Under the pieces are notes generated by a model. The model made no database searches. It was not told the DNA's origin and was given only the letters and a program-made list of their open reading frames with translations. Position numbers and translations under genes: made by a program. A stretch of DNA of 64,000 nt from a virus: positions 62,001 through 126,000 of IMG/VR virus record IMGVR_UViG_3300034072_000758. One strand, 5' to 3'. Shown piece after piece: positions 1-8,447 of this stretch. The number at the start of each line of letters is the position of its first letter. The first letter of the stretch is position 1.

Positions 1-255
1 GAGTCGGCACGTATGACCATCAATAGTAAAAAGCTCCTTAAGGAGTTAAAGAACTTTGTAGCATCAGGCGCATCATATAAGGCGAAGCCGGGTGAGCATG
101 ATGATCTGGTCATGGGGACTGTCCTGATCGCCAGAATGTTGGACTTGGTGGTCAACTATTCGTTGAACAACATGGATGATCTTAAAGAAGCTATCAACGA
201 GGACGATGAAGAAGATGCGGGCGGCGGGGATGACCTGTTGCCGGTACTGGTGTAA
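1..255 (+). CDS. Terminase large subunit, C-terminal fragment (partial at window start)
   Basis: The frame is open from base 1, so the gene starts outside the window and only about the last 84 residues are seen. They match the end of the T4 gp17-type nuclease domain: a segment 'SKKLLKELKNFVA' followed by 'GEHDDLVMG', the conserved acidic HDDLVM motif that closes the RNase H-like nuclease active site, then a helix and an acidic tail. The protein is the ATP-driven DNA packaging motor and headful nuclease at the prohead portal. Family assignment rests on this conserved C-terminal motif; the ATPase domain is not visible here. Confidence 0.85.
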   Translation, partial: ESARMTINSKKLLKELKNFVASGASYKAKPGEHDDLVMGTVLIARMLDLVVNYSLNNMDDLKEAINEDDEEDAGGGDDLLPVLV

Positions 256-257
256 CA

Positions 258-368
258 ATGAAGCTTTCTGACTTTGAAGAGATCAACACGCATGTAAAGT
301 GGATACCACCATTCAACGGTAATACCGTGTTGTCAATAGAGACGCGGCCATGTTCCGATCTCCCTTAG
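258..368 (+). CDS. Possible 36-residue hypothetical protein
   Basis: A short frame starting two bases after the terminase stop: MKLSDFEEINTHVKW and so on, ending at TAG. Its position directly behind terminase favours a real coupled gene. There is no strong Shine-Dalgarno and its 3' end overlaps the convergent gene that follows. No family recognised. Confidence 0.3.
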   Translation: MKLSDFEEINTHVKWIPPFNGNTVLSIETRPCSDLP

Positions 369-742
369 TTTGCGCGATTACCGAAACGCATGTCGCGGAC
401 GATACCCGAAATGATTGCGAGCTTTTGAATGTCGTCGCCCGAAGCAACCTTTTGGCCGATCTTCGTACCGCTGGCCAGTTGGACCATCCATGTGAAAAGG
501 AAGTTGTTGAACTCGTCCTTGGGGACATAGGCGGCTTCACCGCGCTCGAACAGATATTCGATGATGTCCGAATAGACGCTGATCCAGAGATTGTTTTCGG
601 TAATCTGATCGAACAGACCTTGGCGAGCATCACCCGCATTCTGAGACAGTTGAGCAATAACACGTTCCGAAACCTTCGCGGTGTCGGCTTGGAGAGTAGT
701 GATGGCGGCTTTGATGTCAGCGAGCGGGATCATAACAGTCAT
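365..742 (-). CDS. Hypothetical protein, 125 aa
   Basis: Starts at ATG 742 behind a clear AGGAG ribosome binding site. The sequence is mostly helical with no recognised motif: an N-terminal amphipathic stretch about 10-35, then an aromatic-rich middle (NNLWISVYSDIIEYLFERG). It is transcribed from a strong early-type promoter just upstream (775-802). Codon composition is normal for this genome, and the overlapping plus-strand frame looks like its shadow. Function unknown. Confidence 0.75.
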   Translation of the reverse strand: MTVMIPLADIKAAITTLQADTAKVSERVIAQLSQNAGDARQGLFDQITENNLWISVYSDIIEYLFERGEAAYVPKDEFNNFLFTWMVQLASGTKIGQKVASGDDIQKLAIISGIVRDMRFGNRAN

Positions 743-774
743 AAATCAATCTCCTATATTTTATTCGATGATTT

Positions 775-802
775 ATAGTAACACAGACCGATATATTGTC
801 AA
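775..802 (-). promoter_or_regulatory. Early sigma70-type promoter
   Basis: Reverse-strand TTGACA (797-802), 16-base spacer, TACTAT (775-780). It lies just upstream of the 125-residue gene and follows the same TTGACA-N16-TANNNT layout as many promoters in this window. Confidence 0.7.
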
Positions 803-814
803 GCTATCAACAAA

Positions 815-1165
815 CTATTCTGGATAAAATTCCCAAAAATCTTCTTCGCTGTCAGTTGTGGTTACGACCTTGGAGTATTTAATGTAGTATGTTGGGTATT
901 GTTCTTCATCACACCAGAATTTGATCATTTCTGGTATCTTGGCTTTACGTTCTTCTTCCGGTAAAGCTTGTAGGTGTGGCCAGCCAGTGAAATCAGCAGC
1001 TTCAAACCTAGCTTTCATGTTAGAAAGGCGCTGACGAAGCTCCGTAACCGTTTCTACTATGTATTCCTCAGCAGACTTGCGCGTCTGAAAACTACTGACG
1101 AAAATAGGGCCGCAAACATTTGAGTGATACACGTCATACTTTATAACGGTTGTTATTTCATGCAT
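815..1165 (-). CDS. Hypothetical protein, 116 aa
   Basis: Begins MHEITTVIKYDVYHSNVCGP. Looks like a small alpha/beta protein with a charged helix (EEYIVETVTELRQRL) about residues 33-47. Its start codon lies inside the end of the upstream 57-residue gene (ATGCATGAAATAA), indicating translational coupling. No domain recognised. Confidence 0.7.
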   Translation of the reverse strand: MHEITTVIKYDVYHSNVCGPIFVSSFQTRKSAEEYIVETVTELRQRLSNMKARFEAADFTGWPHLQALPEEERKAKIPEMIKFWCDEEQYPTYYIKYSKVVTTTDSEEDFWEFYPE

Positions 1166-1326
1166 CTCAACGCAGCCTTTTTCGCTTCTTCAACGGATGA
1201 ATATATCACACCGTTGAAGCTGATACCATAGGGGGAGGACACAACTGCGCGCTGTTCAAAGGCACCGGGATGCGTATAGATGATCGCGTTGCCTTTGCGC
1301 TTTTTAGACCACTCAACTTCGGACAT
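1153..1326 (-). CDS. Hypothetical protein, 57 aa
   Basis: A short gene read from ATG 1326 with a good GGAGA site eight bases upstream: MSEVEWSKKRKGNAIIY... ending ...EEAKKAALRCMK. It overlaps the next gene by 13 bases in another frame. The sequence 'GNAIIYTHPGAF...FNGVIYSSVEEAKKAA' resembles small conserved phage proteins but no function is known. Confidence 0.65.
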   Translation of the reverse strand: MSEVEWSKKRKGNAIIYTHPGAFEQRAVVSSPYGISFNGVIYSSVEEAKKAALRCMK

Positions 1327-1456
1327 TCATATTCTCCAAAGATGATATTCATCAAAGTGAAAAGTAAGCCCAAAAAGCACGAGGGTGATTCTGACTATAT
1401 CTATGTTGTCTTCCGGGTAAATTATTCGACTGTCGGTCAGTGAGAATAGTTTCATA

Positions 1457-1984
1457 TCACAGCCCCGGAATTTTCACCCTGTAGGTATCGGCGATATGGA
1501 TCAAGGCTTCGACATTACCCTTAGCATCATCTACCGGATCATGGGTATGCTTCGTCTTGCGGAACTTCTTCCACTTGCTTGAGGCGAACCAATCTTTCTC
1601 CAACCCAGCATAGAAGTTGCCAATACGATGGCCAGAGAACCCGAACGGATTCTTGATGTCGTACAAGGCAAAATAATAGTTGGGCCACATCCAGTCATAA
1701 GCCAGATTGTCCGAGATAAACATCGGACGACCATCGCTGGTATCTTTCAGAAAAGCTTCGAGGTCTCGGATACCGATCTCAGGATCGGGGAACGCCTCAT
1801 GTTCTTCTCTTGTGATGTTTGAAATAGCCAAAGCTTCTGGAACCCATTTATCGGAAATGGGGGCGAAATCTGCGCGGAAGGTTGTTTTCATCTGACGATC
1901 AACTCGGACCAACCCGATGGAAACCATCGAATACAATCCCGGCGCAGGACCATCACCTTCAATATCTACAACATATAAACTCAT
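1457..1984 (-). CDS. DnaQ-like 3'-5' exonuclease (DEDDh family)
   Basis: Predicted exonuclease of the RNase T/DnaQ fold, 175 aa. Exo I is the D-x-E in 'VVDIEGDGP' (residues about 7-9). Exo II is the aspartate in 'FISDNLAYDWMW'. Exo III is 'HTHDPVDDAKGN', giving the H and D of a DEDDh site. The size fits a stand-alone exonuclease rather than a polymerase domain. It may process RNA or DNA ends; the substrate cannot be told. A separate exonuclease at 30.2 kb shares the DIEGDG motif. Start ATG 1984 lies downstream of a TTGACT/TAAGAT promoter. Confidence 0.8.
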   Translation of the reverse strand: MSLYVVDIEGDGPAPGLYSMVSIGLVRVDRQMKTTFRADFAPISDKWVPEALAISNITREEHEAFPDPEIGIRDLEAFLKDTSDGRPMFISDNLAYDWMWPNYYFALYDIKNPFGFSGHRIGNFYAGLEKDWFASSKWKKFRKTKHTHDPVDDAKGNVEALIHIADTYRVKIPGL

Positions 1985-1990
1985 GTGCGT

Positions 1991-2019
1991 ATCTTAGCGC
2001 AACATAATCCTACAGTCAA
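1991..2019 (-). promoter_or_regulatory. Early-type promoter for the DnaQ-like gene
   Basis: Reverse-strand TTGACT (2014-2019), 17-base spacer, TAAGAT (1991-1996), seven bases before the start codon at 1984, so the leader would be very short. Confidence 0.5.
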
Positions 2020-2304
2020 CTACATAGATGACGTTTTGAGAAGAAAGACCATCAGGTCTTCATCATTCTTGAACTCGATCCGCCAATCTTTCCCATCAAC
2101 ATTCCGTCGAATGTCGTAGTCGTGCGCCAGCATGTTGACTAAATCTGTCTTGTTAACGATGATGTCATAGACATTCGGACGGATCGCTACCATTAGATTA
2201 TTGTTACGCATGATCTTTGACGTACTGAAATACGTGTAATAATCCGGCGTTGGAGTGAGCATAACTGTCACACCATGAAAATTAAGTTTAGTAGGTTTCT
2301 TCAT
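2020..2304 (-). CDS. Hypothetical protein, 94 aa
   Basis: Begins MKKPTKLNFHGVTVML. Overlaps the upstream gene by four bases (ATGA), so the two are translationally coupled. Mixed alpha/beta composition with a C-terminal acidic stretch (FKNDEDLMVFLLK) that faintly resembles the C-terminus of the protein at 12430-12882. No family recognised. Confidence 0.7.
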   Translation of the reverse strand: MKKPTKLNFHGVTVMLTPTPDYYTYFSTSKIMRNNNLMVAIRPNVYDIIVNKTDLVNMLAHDYDIRRNVDGKDWRIEFKNDEDLMVFLLKTSSM

Positions 2305-2627
2305 GATAGCATCAATGTTAATAGCATCAGTTCATCATCATCGGCGAGAGAAAATCGAATAGGATTAAGATCACCAATGATGTGCTGGTACGCAGACGGG
2401 TATTCTTTCTTTACCACGGAATTTAAGAAGTTACCAGAGCGATCTTTCACTATACTGAAATAATTTATACTGTGGCGAACCAAGACATAACTAGCATACA
2501 TCATCCCTCGGAAATGTATACCTTCATCATGATAGTTGGGGGCTTCGATCACTAAGACTTCTTGTCCGTTCATTATTACTTTTTTGATGTCGCAATCTTT
2601 TGGCACATATGGTGTCCCATCCCACAT
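2301..2627 (-). CDS. Hypothetical protein, 108 aa
   Basis: Begins MWDGTPYVPKDCDIKKV. Its ribosome binding site GGGAG lies inside the stem of the upstream terminator hairpin (2632-2659), seven bases from ATG 2627. It is coupled to the 94-residue gene that follows. The C-terminus is acidic then hydrophobic (ADDDELMLLTLMLS). No function recognised. Confidence 0.7.
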   Translation of the reverse strand: MWDGTPYVPKDCDIKKVIMNGQEVLVIEAPNYHDEGIHFRGMMYASYVLVRHSINYFSIVKDRSGNFLNSVVKKEYPSAYQHIIGDLNPIRFSLADDDELMLLTLMLS

Positions 2628-2631
2628 ATAA

Positions 2632-2659
2632 AAACTCCCACTCTTTTGAATGGGAGTTT
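2632..2659 (-). terminator. Hairpin terminator that also carries a ribosome binding site
   Basis: AAACTCCCA (2632-2640) pairs with TGGGAGTTT (2651-2659) around a ten-base loop. Read on the minus strand it is followed by a T run. It ends transcription from the AAA ATPase gene, while its distal arm supplies GGGAG for the next start codon. A TTGACA-N16-TTTAAA sequence just upstream could restart transcription. Confidence 0.65.
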
Positions 2660-2684
2660 AAAACATTTTGTTTTTGTTTGTCAA

Positions 2685-4586
2685 TTAGAGTGATCTCGCC
2701 GCAATAGCCTTCCAGTCCTGAACCAGACGAATATCACAAACAAGCTGATACAGACGGAAATTGACTTGGCGTCTCAGTCTACCGCTAATGTGAAGCTCGC
2801 GGATATAATCAATAACCTCTTGCTTCTGTTCGTCATTCAAATTGGTATGAATGTTATCTTTGATCTTCTCGATATAGTCCAGCATTTCCATCGAAGAGAA
2901 GTTCATGTTCATGGTATAAGCGCGGGTTAAAATGGCACTGTCCCATTCATCCTGAGCCATATTCGAAATGAAAATGATACGACCCTTGAAATCGATCTTG
3001 TTTGGTAGGTGGTGAATAATAGCTTGTTGAAGCTCGTGAATGCGTCCGCTCAGATCATCGTCTTCATCGCCATCCTCAACATCAATTACGTCATCCGCAA
3101 AATCATCAACATCGTCACGCTCGACCGACTTCTTTTTCTTAGTCTTTTTCAAGAGGAAGCTAAAGCGTTCGAGATCACCTTCTTCTGGAACGTTACGTAG
3201 AATACGCGACATAGAGTCGATCATTCCATCGCGTTCTACGGTCGTCATTGTTGCCGTATTGATTGTTCCGCGAACATCATACGATATTTCACGAATGGCA
3301 TCAGTGTCCAGCGCCCCCTTGAGCATATTGACTGCATTCTTGTCTTCAACAACAGAATCACAATCGTCAAAGATGACCAAACCATCAATGCGTTCGATCA
3401 AAGTACGATACATGGCTGGGGTAGTGATACGACCCTTCTTGACCACATAGTCCTTACCTTCTTGAAGACCAAGGGCCTTGACAGCCTTCATGACTACATA
3501 TGTCTTACCCGAAGATGGCGCGCCAGTCAGCAATAGAGATTTAATCGACGCGGATTGTCCACCAGCGATCAGAGTAACCATTTTGGTCAATTCGTCATAC
3601 TGCGCTTCCATGTTGGAACGTCCATCAGCGCGTTGATTGTCGTTGAGCTTATTTTCAATCGAACGCTCTATCTGCGCCAAAACTTCTTCCATACCTTCAA
3701 CGCGGAAGAACGCGCCATTACGCTTGCGACCCATAAGGTAGAGTTTGTTGCTGGATGGTCCAGCCATCTTCTTGAGCTTCTTAACCGAAGCAAGAGTAGC
3801 AAGGTCTTGGAAGTCTTTATCGTCGGTTTCGGGTTGAGCATCGATAGTAGCCCCACCCATAGCACCTGAGAGCTTTGCGTTTGTATCTTCGGCTTCGGGA
3901 GAATCGGCGCTATCTTTACCCGTGAAATTGTATTTGAATGCACTCTTTTTATATTCCGGGGCAGTGCGGATGGCGACCGGAATCTGAACATCATTTTCTT
4001 GAGCAATACGAGTCAAATCAACGATGGAAATATCGGACAAATCTTCCCCGGACTTTTTCAAAATATCAATGAACTCGTCAGGTGAAACACGGCGGGCCAT
4101 TTCAGAAAGAACCATCATTTCGGCGATCATTGATTCCGTCACGCCTTCTGGGGCATCGAACTCAGCGATTTTACCAGACTTAGGATTGATGATCCACTTA
4201 GCTACGGCGTCCGCCATTTCATTAAAATCACCAATAGGCGGAAGCTGAATCGAATATTCTGGTTCAGAACCGAGACGATATTCTTTCCATGCGTAAATTG
4301 TTACCACACCCATTTCTGGTTGACTTTTGTTCCAAGCCAATACGAAAGCGTGACTGGTGGCATCCGTGATATACAAATAGCCTTTTTGATTTGATCCAAT
4401 GCTATATACGCGCTTCGAACCACCGATTTTTACGATCTTACCGAATTTCTTTTTCAGAACAGCAATGATGCTGGCAGGGCTGCGATTAGACTGTGGCGCA
4501 AATTCTACAAGCTTAGTGGTGCGAGCTTGGTGTGCTTCCGCAATAATGTTCTTGATTTGCTTCCCAAATTTATCATATTCGCTCAT
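2685..4586 (-). CDS. AAA-family ATPase, phage conserved
   Basis: A 633-residue ATPase. Walker A is 'GAPSSGKT' near residue 355 and Walker B 'LVIFDDCD' near residue 402; a very acidic linker with lysine clusters lies near 480-515. The C-terminal half has sensor-like 'IIFISNMA' and an arginine-rich helix. The N-terminal 330 residues look like a separate domain (VLKKKFGKIVKIGG). Such ATPases occur in T4-like phages, often near DNA metabolism or morphogenesis genes; the role is unknown. The ATG at 4586 is preferred over an upstream TTG because of its position and a weak GTGAG site. Confidence 0.8.
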   Translation of the reverse strand: MSEYDKFGKQIKNIIAEAHQARTTKLVEFAPQSNRSPASIIAVLKKKFGKIVKIGGSKRVYSIGSNQKGYLYITDATSHAFVLAWNKSQPEMGVVTIYAWKEYRLGSEPEYSIQLPPIGDFNEMADAVAKWIINPKSGKIAEFDAPEGVTESMIAEMMVLSEMARRVSPDEFIDILKKSGEDLSDISIVDLTRIAQENDVQIPVAIRTAPEYKKSAFKYNFTGKDSADSPEAEDTNAKLSGAMGGATIDAQPETDDKDFQDLATLASVKKLKKMAGPSSNKLYLMGRKRNGAFFRVEGMEEVLAQIERSIENKLNDNQRADGRSNMEAQYDELTKMVTLIAGGQSASIKSLLLTGAPSSGKTYVVMKAVKALGLQEGKDYVVKKGRITTPAMYRTLIERIDGLVIFDDCDSVVEDKNAVNMLKGALDTDAIREISYDVRGTINTATMTTVERDGMIDSMSRILRNVPEEGDLERFSFLLKKTKKKKSVERDDVDDFADDVIDVEDGDEDDDLSGRIHELQQAIIHHLPNKIDFKGRIIFISNMAQDEWDSAILTRAYTMNMNFSSMEMLDYIEKIKDNIHTNLNDEQKQEVIDYIRELHISGRLRRQVNFRLYQLVCDIRLVQDWKAIAARSL

Positions 4587-4634
4587 AATAATCTCACTTA
4601 ACGAAAAATAGCTAGTCAATGTATTTATGAGAAA

Positions 4635-4664
4635 AGGCGCAAACCAACCTAATGATTTGCGCCT
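4635..4664 (-). terminator. Rho-independent terminator
   Basis: AGGCGCAAA (4635-4643) pairs with TTTGCGCCT (4656-4664). On the minus strand it is followed by TTTTC. It lies just past the stop of the secreted-protein gene. Confidence 0.7.
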
Positions 4665-4687
4665 ATCTGTACTTGATTGAGATCAAT

Positions 4688-5131
4688 TTATTTGTCGAAA
4701 TTACAGGCCGGATAAAGGCTAAGGACAGCAATTATTACATTACCAGCTTTATCGTACTCATTTTGATAATACGCTGCGGCTGCGTTAGCTTTTTCGGCTG
4801 TAATTTGACCCGCTTGATATTGAGCTTTAAGGGTAGCAAACGACTGTTGGAGTTGTTCTCTATATGAAGTGGAAACAAGAAGCATGTAAACAGCGGCCCC
4901 AAGGCGACCGTTTCTCTCGTACACATCAGCCGCGTTAGCACTCAAAGGAGCATCGACCGGATTATTCAAGAGTTGATTATAGCAAGCTGATGATGGTTTA
5001 AACTCAGCGGCATAAGCCGCCCCTAATTTAACAAGCTGTTCATCGGTAGGAACATTCGATTGTGTTTGAGCAACCGATAATGTTGGTGTTAAGGCCAGAA
5101 GCGCGGCCATGATTACTGCGACGATCTTCAT
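4688..5131 (-). CDS. Secreted or periplasmic hypothetical protein with signal peptide
   Basis: 147 residues. The N-terminus MKIVAVIMAALLALTPTLSVAQ is a typical Sec signal peptide with likely cleavage after VAQ or SVA. The mature part is helical and alanine-rich with two cysteines, one in 'SACYNQLL' and one in the C-terminal 'YPACNFDK', that could form a disulfide. No family recognised. An exported phage protein could act in the periplasm (superinfection exclusion or lysis timing), but that is inference. Confidence 0.75.
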   Translation of the reverse strand: MKIVAVIMAALLALTPTLSVAQTQSNVPTDEQLVKLGAAYAAEFKPSSACYNQLLNNPVDAPLSANAADVYERNGRLGAAVYMLLVSTSYREQLQQSFATLKAQYQAGQITAEKANAAAAYYQNEYDKAGNVIIAVLSLYPACNFDK

Positions 5132-5149
5132 TATTATTCCCCTTTAGGA

Positions 5150-5306
5150 CTATGATTTACTCTATCATAGCCTGTGGATAAGATTCAATTTTATAATTAA
5201 TTTTTTTAGTTAATATTTAAATTGCGATTCATTTTATCCTTAGACTATGATGGAAAAATCATCTTTATTTCGGCCAATGAATACCGCTTTTAGCCGAAAA
5301 TCATAG
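5150..5306. promoter_or_regulatory. Four CTATGAT operator-like repeats between divergent genes
   Basis: The 215-base gap before nrdB holds CTATGAT at 5150-5156, its complement ATCATAG at 5164-5170, CTATGAT at 5245-5251 and ATCATAG at 5300-5306. They form two inverted pairs, the last directly abutting the late-type promoter. They look like binding sites for a regulator; none is known. Confidence 0.45.
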
Positions 5307-5314
5307 CATAAATA
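5307..5314 (+). promoter_or_regulatory. T4-type late promoter of nrdB
   Basis: CATAAATA with 32 bases to the nrdB start codon and an AAGGAAG ribosome binding site between. It matches the ATAAATA core found before many genes here. Confidence 0.55.
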
Positions 5315-5346
5315 CTACCCAAGTATTTAAAAGGAAGACAACGCAT

Positions 5347-6354
5347 ATGGCGATCTTAGACACTGGTTTCAATATTTCACTTCGCCCAATGAAGTACCCT
5401 CAATTTTACGAGGCTTTCGTAGAAGCCCAAGCAAACAACTGGTCCGTTCAGGAAATCTCTTTCTCCACTGACATCACCGATCTGAAACAAAAGCTCAGTC
5501 CAGAAGACAAGCACGTAGTCAGCCGCATCGTCGCCTTCTTCGCCAATGGGGATGCCATCGTAAACGACAATGCTTGTCTCGCTCTTTACAAGCATGTGAA
5601 CAACCCAGAAGCTCGCCTATATTACAGCCGTCAAATATTTGAAGAATCACTTCATATTCAATTCTACCTAACTCTTCTGGACAACTACGTTCCAGACATC
5701 AACGAACGTGAAGCCATGTTTAAGGCCATTGAAACCGTTCCTTCGGTGAAGAGAAAGGCAGAATGGGCGCTCAAGTGGTCGGATGAAATGAACTCGATTC
5801 CGGTTTTGGAAACGGACGAGCATCGCCGTACATTTTTGAAAAATCTCATTGCTTTCGCTACTTGTGTCGAAGGCTTGTTCTTCTTTGGCGCGTTTGCCTA
5901 TGTCTACTATCTGCGCGATAAGGGCCTTCTTCATGGTCTGGCTTCGGGAACCAATTGGGTATTCCGCGACGAATCCTGTCACATGAAGTTTGCGTTCTCG
6001 GTGATTGACGTAATCAAGGTCGAATACCCACATCTTTGGGATGCTCGTATGGAAAACGACATTCGTGAAATGATTGCTGAGGCTATCGAATGCGAAATGC
6101 AATTCGCCGAAGACACCCTCACCAGCAATGGTATCTTAGGTCTATCACCAAAGGATATGCGTCAATACTTGGAATGTACCGCCGATAGTCATTTCGTTCG
6201 TCTAGGTCTGCCAAAAGTTTACAATTCCAAGAACCCGTTTGATTTCATGATCAAGCAAGATGTTCAATCTCTGACCAATTTCTTCGAGAGAACAGTAGCG
6301 GAATACTCGGTTGGTATCGGTGGTGACATCGATCTCGATGCTGACGATTTCTAA
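5347..6354 (+). CDS. nrdB: Ribonucleotide reductase, class Ia beta subunit
   Basis: 335 residues, the radical-generating subunit that works with NrdA to make deoxyribonucleotides. The di-iron ligands are in place: D69 (NGDA), E100 and H103 (EESLH), E175 (CVEG), E209 and H212 (DESCH). The radical tyrosine is Y107, four residues after H103, as in E. coli NrdB. The C-terminus DIDLDADDF is the flexible acidic tail that docks on the alpha subunit. NrdA is not in the window, so the two genes are not adjacent here. Flanked by a late-type promoter and a strong terminator. Confidence 0.95.
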   Translation: MAILDTGFNISLRPMKYPQFYEAFVEAQANNWSVQEISFSTDITDLKQKLSPEDKHVVSRIVAFFANGDAIVNDNACLALYKHVNNPEARLYYSRQIFEESLHIQFYLTLLDNYVPDINEREAMFKAIETVPSVKRKAEWALKWSDEMNSIPVLETDEHRRTFLKNLIAFATCVEGLFFFGAFAYVYYLRDKGLLHGLASGTNWVFRDESCHMKFAFSVIDVIKVEYPHLWDARMENDIREMIAEAIECEMQFAEDTLTSNGILGLSPKDMRQYLECTADSHFVRLGLPKVYNSKNPFDFMIKQDVQSLTNFFERTVAEYSVGIGGDIDLDADDF

Positions 6355-6360
6355 TAAAAA

Positions 6361-6382
6361 AGGCGGGGATTTCCCCGCCTTT
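6361..6382. terminator. Bidirectional terminator between nrdB and the Ig/LamG gene
   Basis: AGGCGGGG (6361-6368) and CCCCGCCT (6373-6380) with an ATTT loop, an A run before and T-rich sequence after. It serves the convergent genes on both sides. Confidence 0.85.
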
Positions 6383-6386
6383 CTCT

Positions 6387-7472
6387 TTAATATGGATTGT
6401 AAATGTCATCCAAATCGTTTGGAACCGTAATTGTATTTCCAGTATACTTCGCGTAATCGTAAATACGGAAATCACAGAAGCTACCATTAGCAAACTCGAT
6501 AAAGGGAACAGTCGTCGCAATATCTATGGTATTATATGGGTGCGTGGGATACACTGGCGTCGGCCCATAGCCAGCAGAGCTACCATTTATGTAAACTCTG
6601 AATTGGTCATTATTGCGAACCATAGCAATGTGGTTATATGGCCTGTGACCGTAATTACCAACGGACGTTGTAGCGTCAGCATAGAACTCTTTCGACTTCC
6701 CGGTAGTGGTATCGTAAAAATTCCTAACGGATAGCGATCTTGAACCATAATAATCCGGCTGGCTATAATAATCATGGAAAGACCAGCGTAATTGTAAGGC
6801 GTTATTTATTTGAAAAATTGGATAGTTCGCAGCAACAGGATCGTAAGGTTGACCATACGAGCTAAAGAAAAACTCAATAGTAAAGTTCGATTCTCTCATG
6901 AAAACGAACTCTGATCCAATTTGAATTTTTGTTGTTCTATTATTATTAAGATTGCGAGTTCCAGCATTTAACATTTTCTTCGTAGAAGGACCGGATAAAT
7001 CAGCCTTGGTAAATGTCTGGTATCCACCGCTACCTATATAACCTATACCAGAACCAACAGCGGGCGTTAGGTTACCGTTCAACGGAAGGCTATAAATCAG
7101 AGAGTTTGATGCTCTGGTTACAGTGATAGTGAAAGCAATCGAGCCGCGCACCCAATGACCAAACAATTCTCTATAAGCCTCAACAGTGAAATTATACGAA
7201 GCACCTTCTGGTACATCGGGAATAGTCCCAGACAGTAAACCACTAGACGACAGCGTTACACCAGACGGTAACTCGCCGGATACTACCGCATATGTTGTCG
7301 GGTTGGGTATACCTTCGTTGTTCACGCCTTGAACTTTTGTTTGAAGCTGAACAGATATAGGCTTATTTATTGAGAACTGACCAAGGTTTGCTGGTTGTAA
7401 GAACCCCAAAGTATTCTTACTTTTGATTGGTGCGGAATACGTTCTATACGATCCGCCGACTGAAACTCCCAT
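6387..7472 (-). CDS. Virion protein with Ig-like and LamG-like domains
   Basis: 361 residues. Residues about 25-120 form one putative-Ig (He_PIG type) repeat, with the signature 'SGELPSGVTLSSSGLLSGTIPDVPEG'-like pattern. Residues about 130-355 resemble a concanavalin A/LamG-like beta sandwich (FTIEFFFSSYG; PYNHIAMVRNN; VYINGSSAGYG). The same module pair recurs in the giant adhesin at 14.3-25.6 kb, suggesting a related surface-exposed tail or head protein that may bind host glycans. It lies six bases after the upstream gene with an AAAAGGA site, so it is in an operon. Confidence 0.75.
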   Translation of the reverse strand: MGVSVGGSYRTYSAPIKSKNTLGFLQPANLGQFSINKPISVQLQTKVQGVNNEGIPNPTTYAVVSGELPSGVTLSSSGLLSGTIPDVPEGASYNFTVEAYRELFGHWVRGSIAFTITVTRASNSLIYSLPLNGNLTPAVGSGIGYIGSGGYQTFTKADLSGPSTKKMLNAGTRNLNNNRTTKIQIGSEFVFMRESNFTIEFFFSSYGQPYDPVAANYPIFQINNALQLRWSFHDYYSQPDYYGSRSLSVRNFYDTTTGKSKEFYADATTSVGNYGHRPYNHIAMVRNNDQFRVYINGSSAGYGPTPVYPTHPYNTIDIATTVPFIEFANGSFCDFRIYDYAKYTGNTITVPNDLDDIYNPY

Positions 7473-7478
7473 CCGTTA

Positions 7479-8426
7479 TTATCCTTTTTCTACGGTTGCT
7501 ATGACAACACCATTAACGTCACCGTCGCTATAGTGGTCGCCAATTCTATGATCTTCGTTTGTAACAATGGAAATTTCGCCTGTCTTTTCATCGGCATAAA
7601 CAATTCCATTATAATTACCGTGCTTGAGGATGGATTGTTCAAGTTCCTTTACCATACCATTCACGATGCGATCCATCTTCCCTTCCCATTCTCCCAACAT
7701 ATCAAAACCATAATAGATCGAAATTTTAGCAGCAATAGCGCGAGGGAACATATATACCGACAGTTTCTTCACTGTTACACCGCCTTCTGCCGGGGCAGGA
7801 ACGTGCGTCATTTCTGTTTTGATAACAGTGCCAGTATCCGGGTCGATAATACGCCAAGTATACCACCCTTCTTGCTTCTTGAGAGTCGGGGCATCATGAA
7901 GCATATTACTCAAAGCGTTTTTGAACATAGAATGGGCGTTACGCCATTTCTTAGCGTTCTCGGAAGGCAAAAATTGAAGTTGAATACGAGCGTTCGAATT
8001 GGCTGGCGAGCGGGCTGGTTGTGATTCTGCTGGTGCAGCCTCAGTCAAGTCTTTGAATACATATCCGGCTTGTTCAAGCTTATGTTTTACTTCGGACTTG
8101 AAAATGTGGTCGGCATATTGAGACATATCTTCGCCAGAATATACCGGATCGATTTCCTTCAATTCCTTTTCTAGGAAGGCTGTGATTTCTCCAATAACTT
8201 CATCTGAATACAATTCACGATCCTCGTCTGTCAGACCTTCTTGTCCCCAAAATAGACGATCATAAAACTCAACAAAATTATCGAAATCAAAATCTTCAAC
8301 AACCTGTTGAACATAATGATCATACGTACCTTCGTCGCCGAAATCTGGATAATATTCACCACGCTCATGATCATACTGTCCGGCTTCCATAATTTTATTC
8401 ATAATTTCACGAATATCACGGCTCAT
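7479..8426 (-). CDS. Hypothetical protein with capsid-targeting-like N-terminus, 315 aa
   Basis: The N-terminus 'SRDIREIMNKIMEAG' ends in I-M-E followed by A, the T4 gp21-type cleavage pattern, and resembles the N-termini of several effector-like proteins in this window. The rest is an acidic N-terminal half, a proline/alanine linker near residue 130-145 and a mixed C-terminal domain. No family recognised. A late promoter GATAAATA (8448-8455) and a GGAGA site precede ATG 8426. It may be an internal head protein, by inference. Confidence 0.7.
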   Translation of the reverse strand: MSRDIREIMNKIMEAGQYDHERGEYYPDFGDEGTYDHYVQQVVEDFDFDNFVEFYDRLFWGQEGLTDEDRELYSDEVIGEITAFLEKELKEIDPVYSGEDMSQYADHIFKSEVKHKLEQAGYVFKDLTEAAPAESQPARSPANSNARIQLQFLPSENAKKWRNAHSMFKNALSNMLHDAPTLKKQEGWYTWRIIDPDTGTVIKTEMTHVPAPAEGGVTVKKLSVYMFPRAIAAKISIYYGFDMLGEWEGKMDRIVNGMVKELEQSILKHGNYNGIVYADEKTGEISIVTNEDHRIGDHYSDGDVNGVVIATVEKG

Positions 8427-8447
8427 GTAAAAATCTCCAATAATTTA

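Noticed and set aside
350-778. Plus-strand frame of 142 codons opposite the first hypothetical gene
   Set aside because: It lies antisense to a frame with a strong ribosome binding site and a promoter, has none itself, and its residues look like an antisense translation.
1342-1443. 33-codon plus-strand frame in the gap before the DnaQ-like gene
   Set aside because: No ribosome binding site and isolated on the wrong strand among minus-strand genes; kept out as unsupported.
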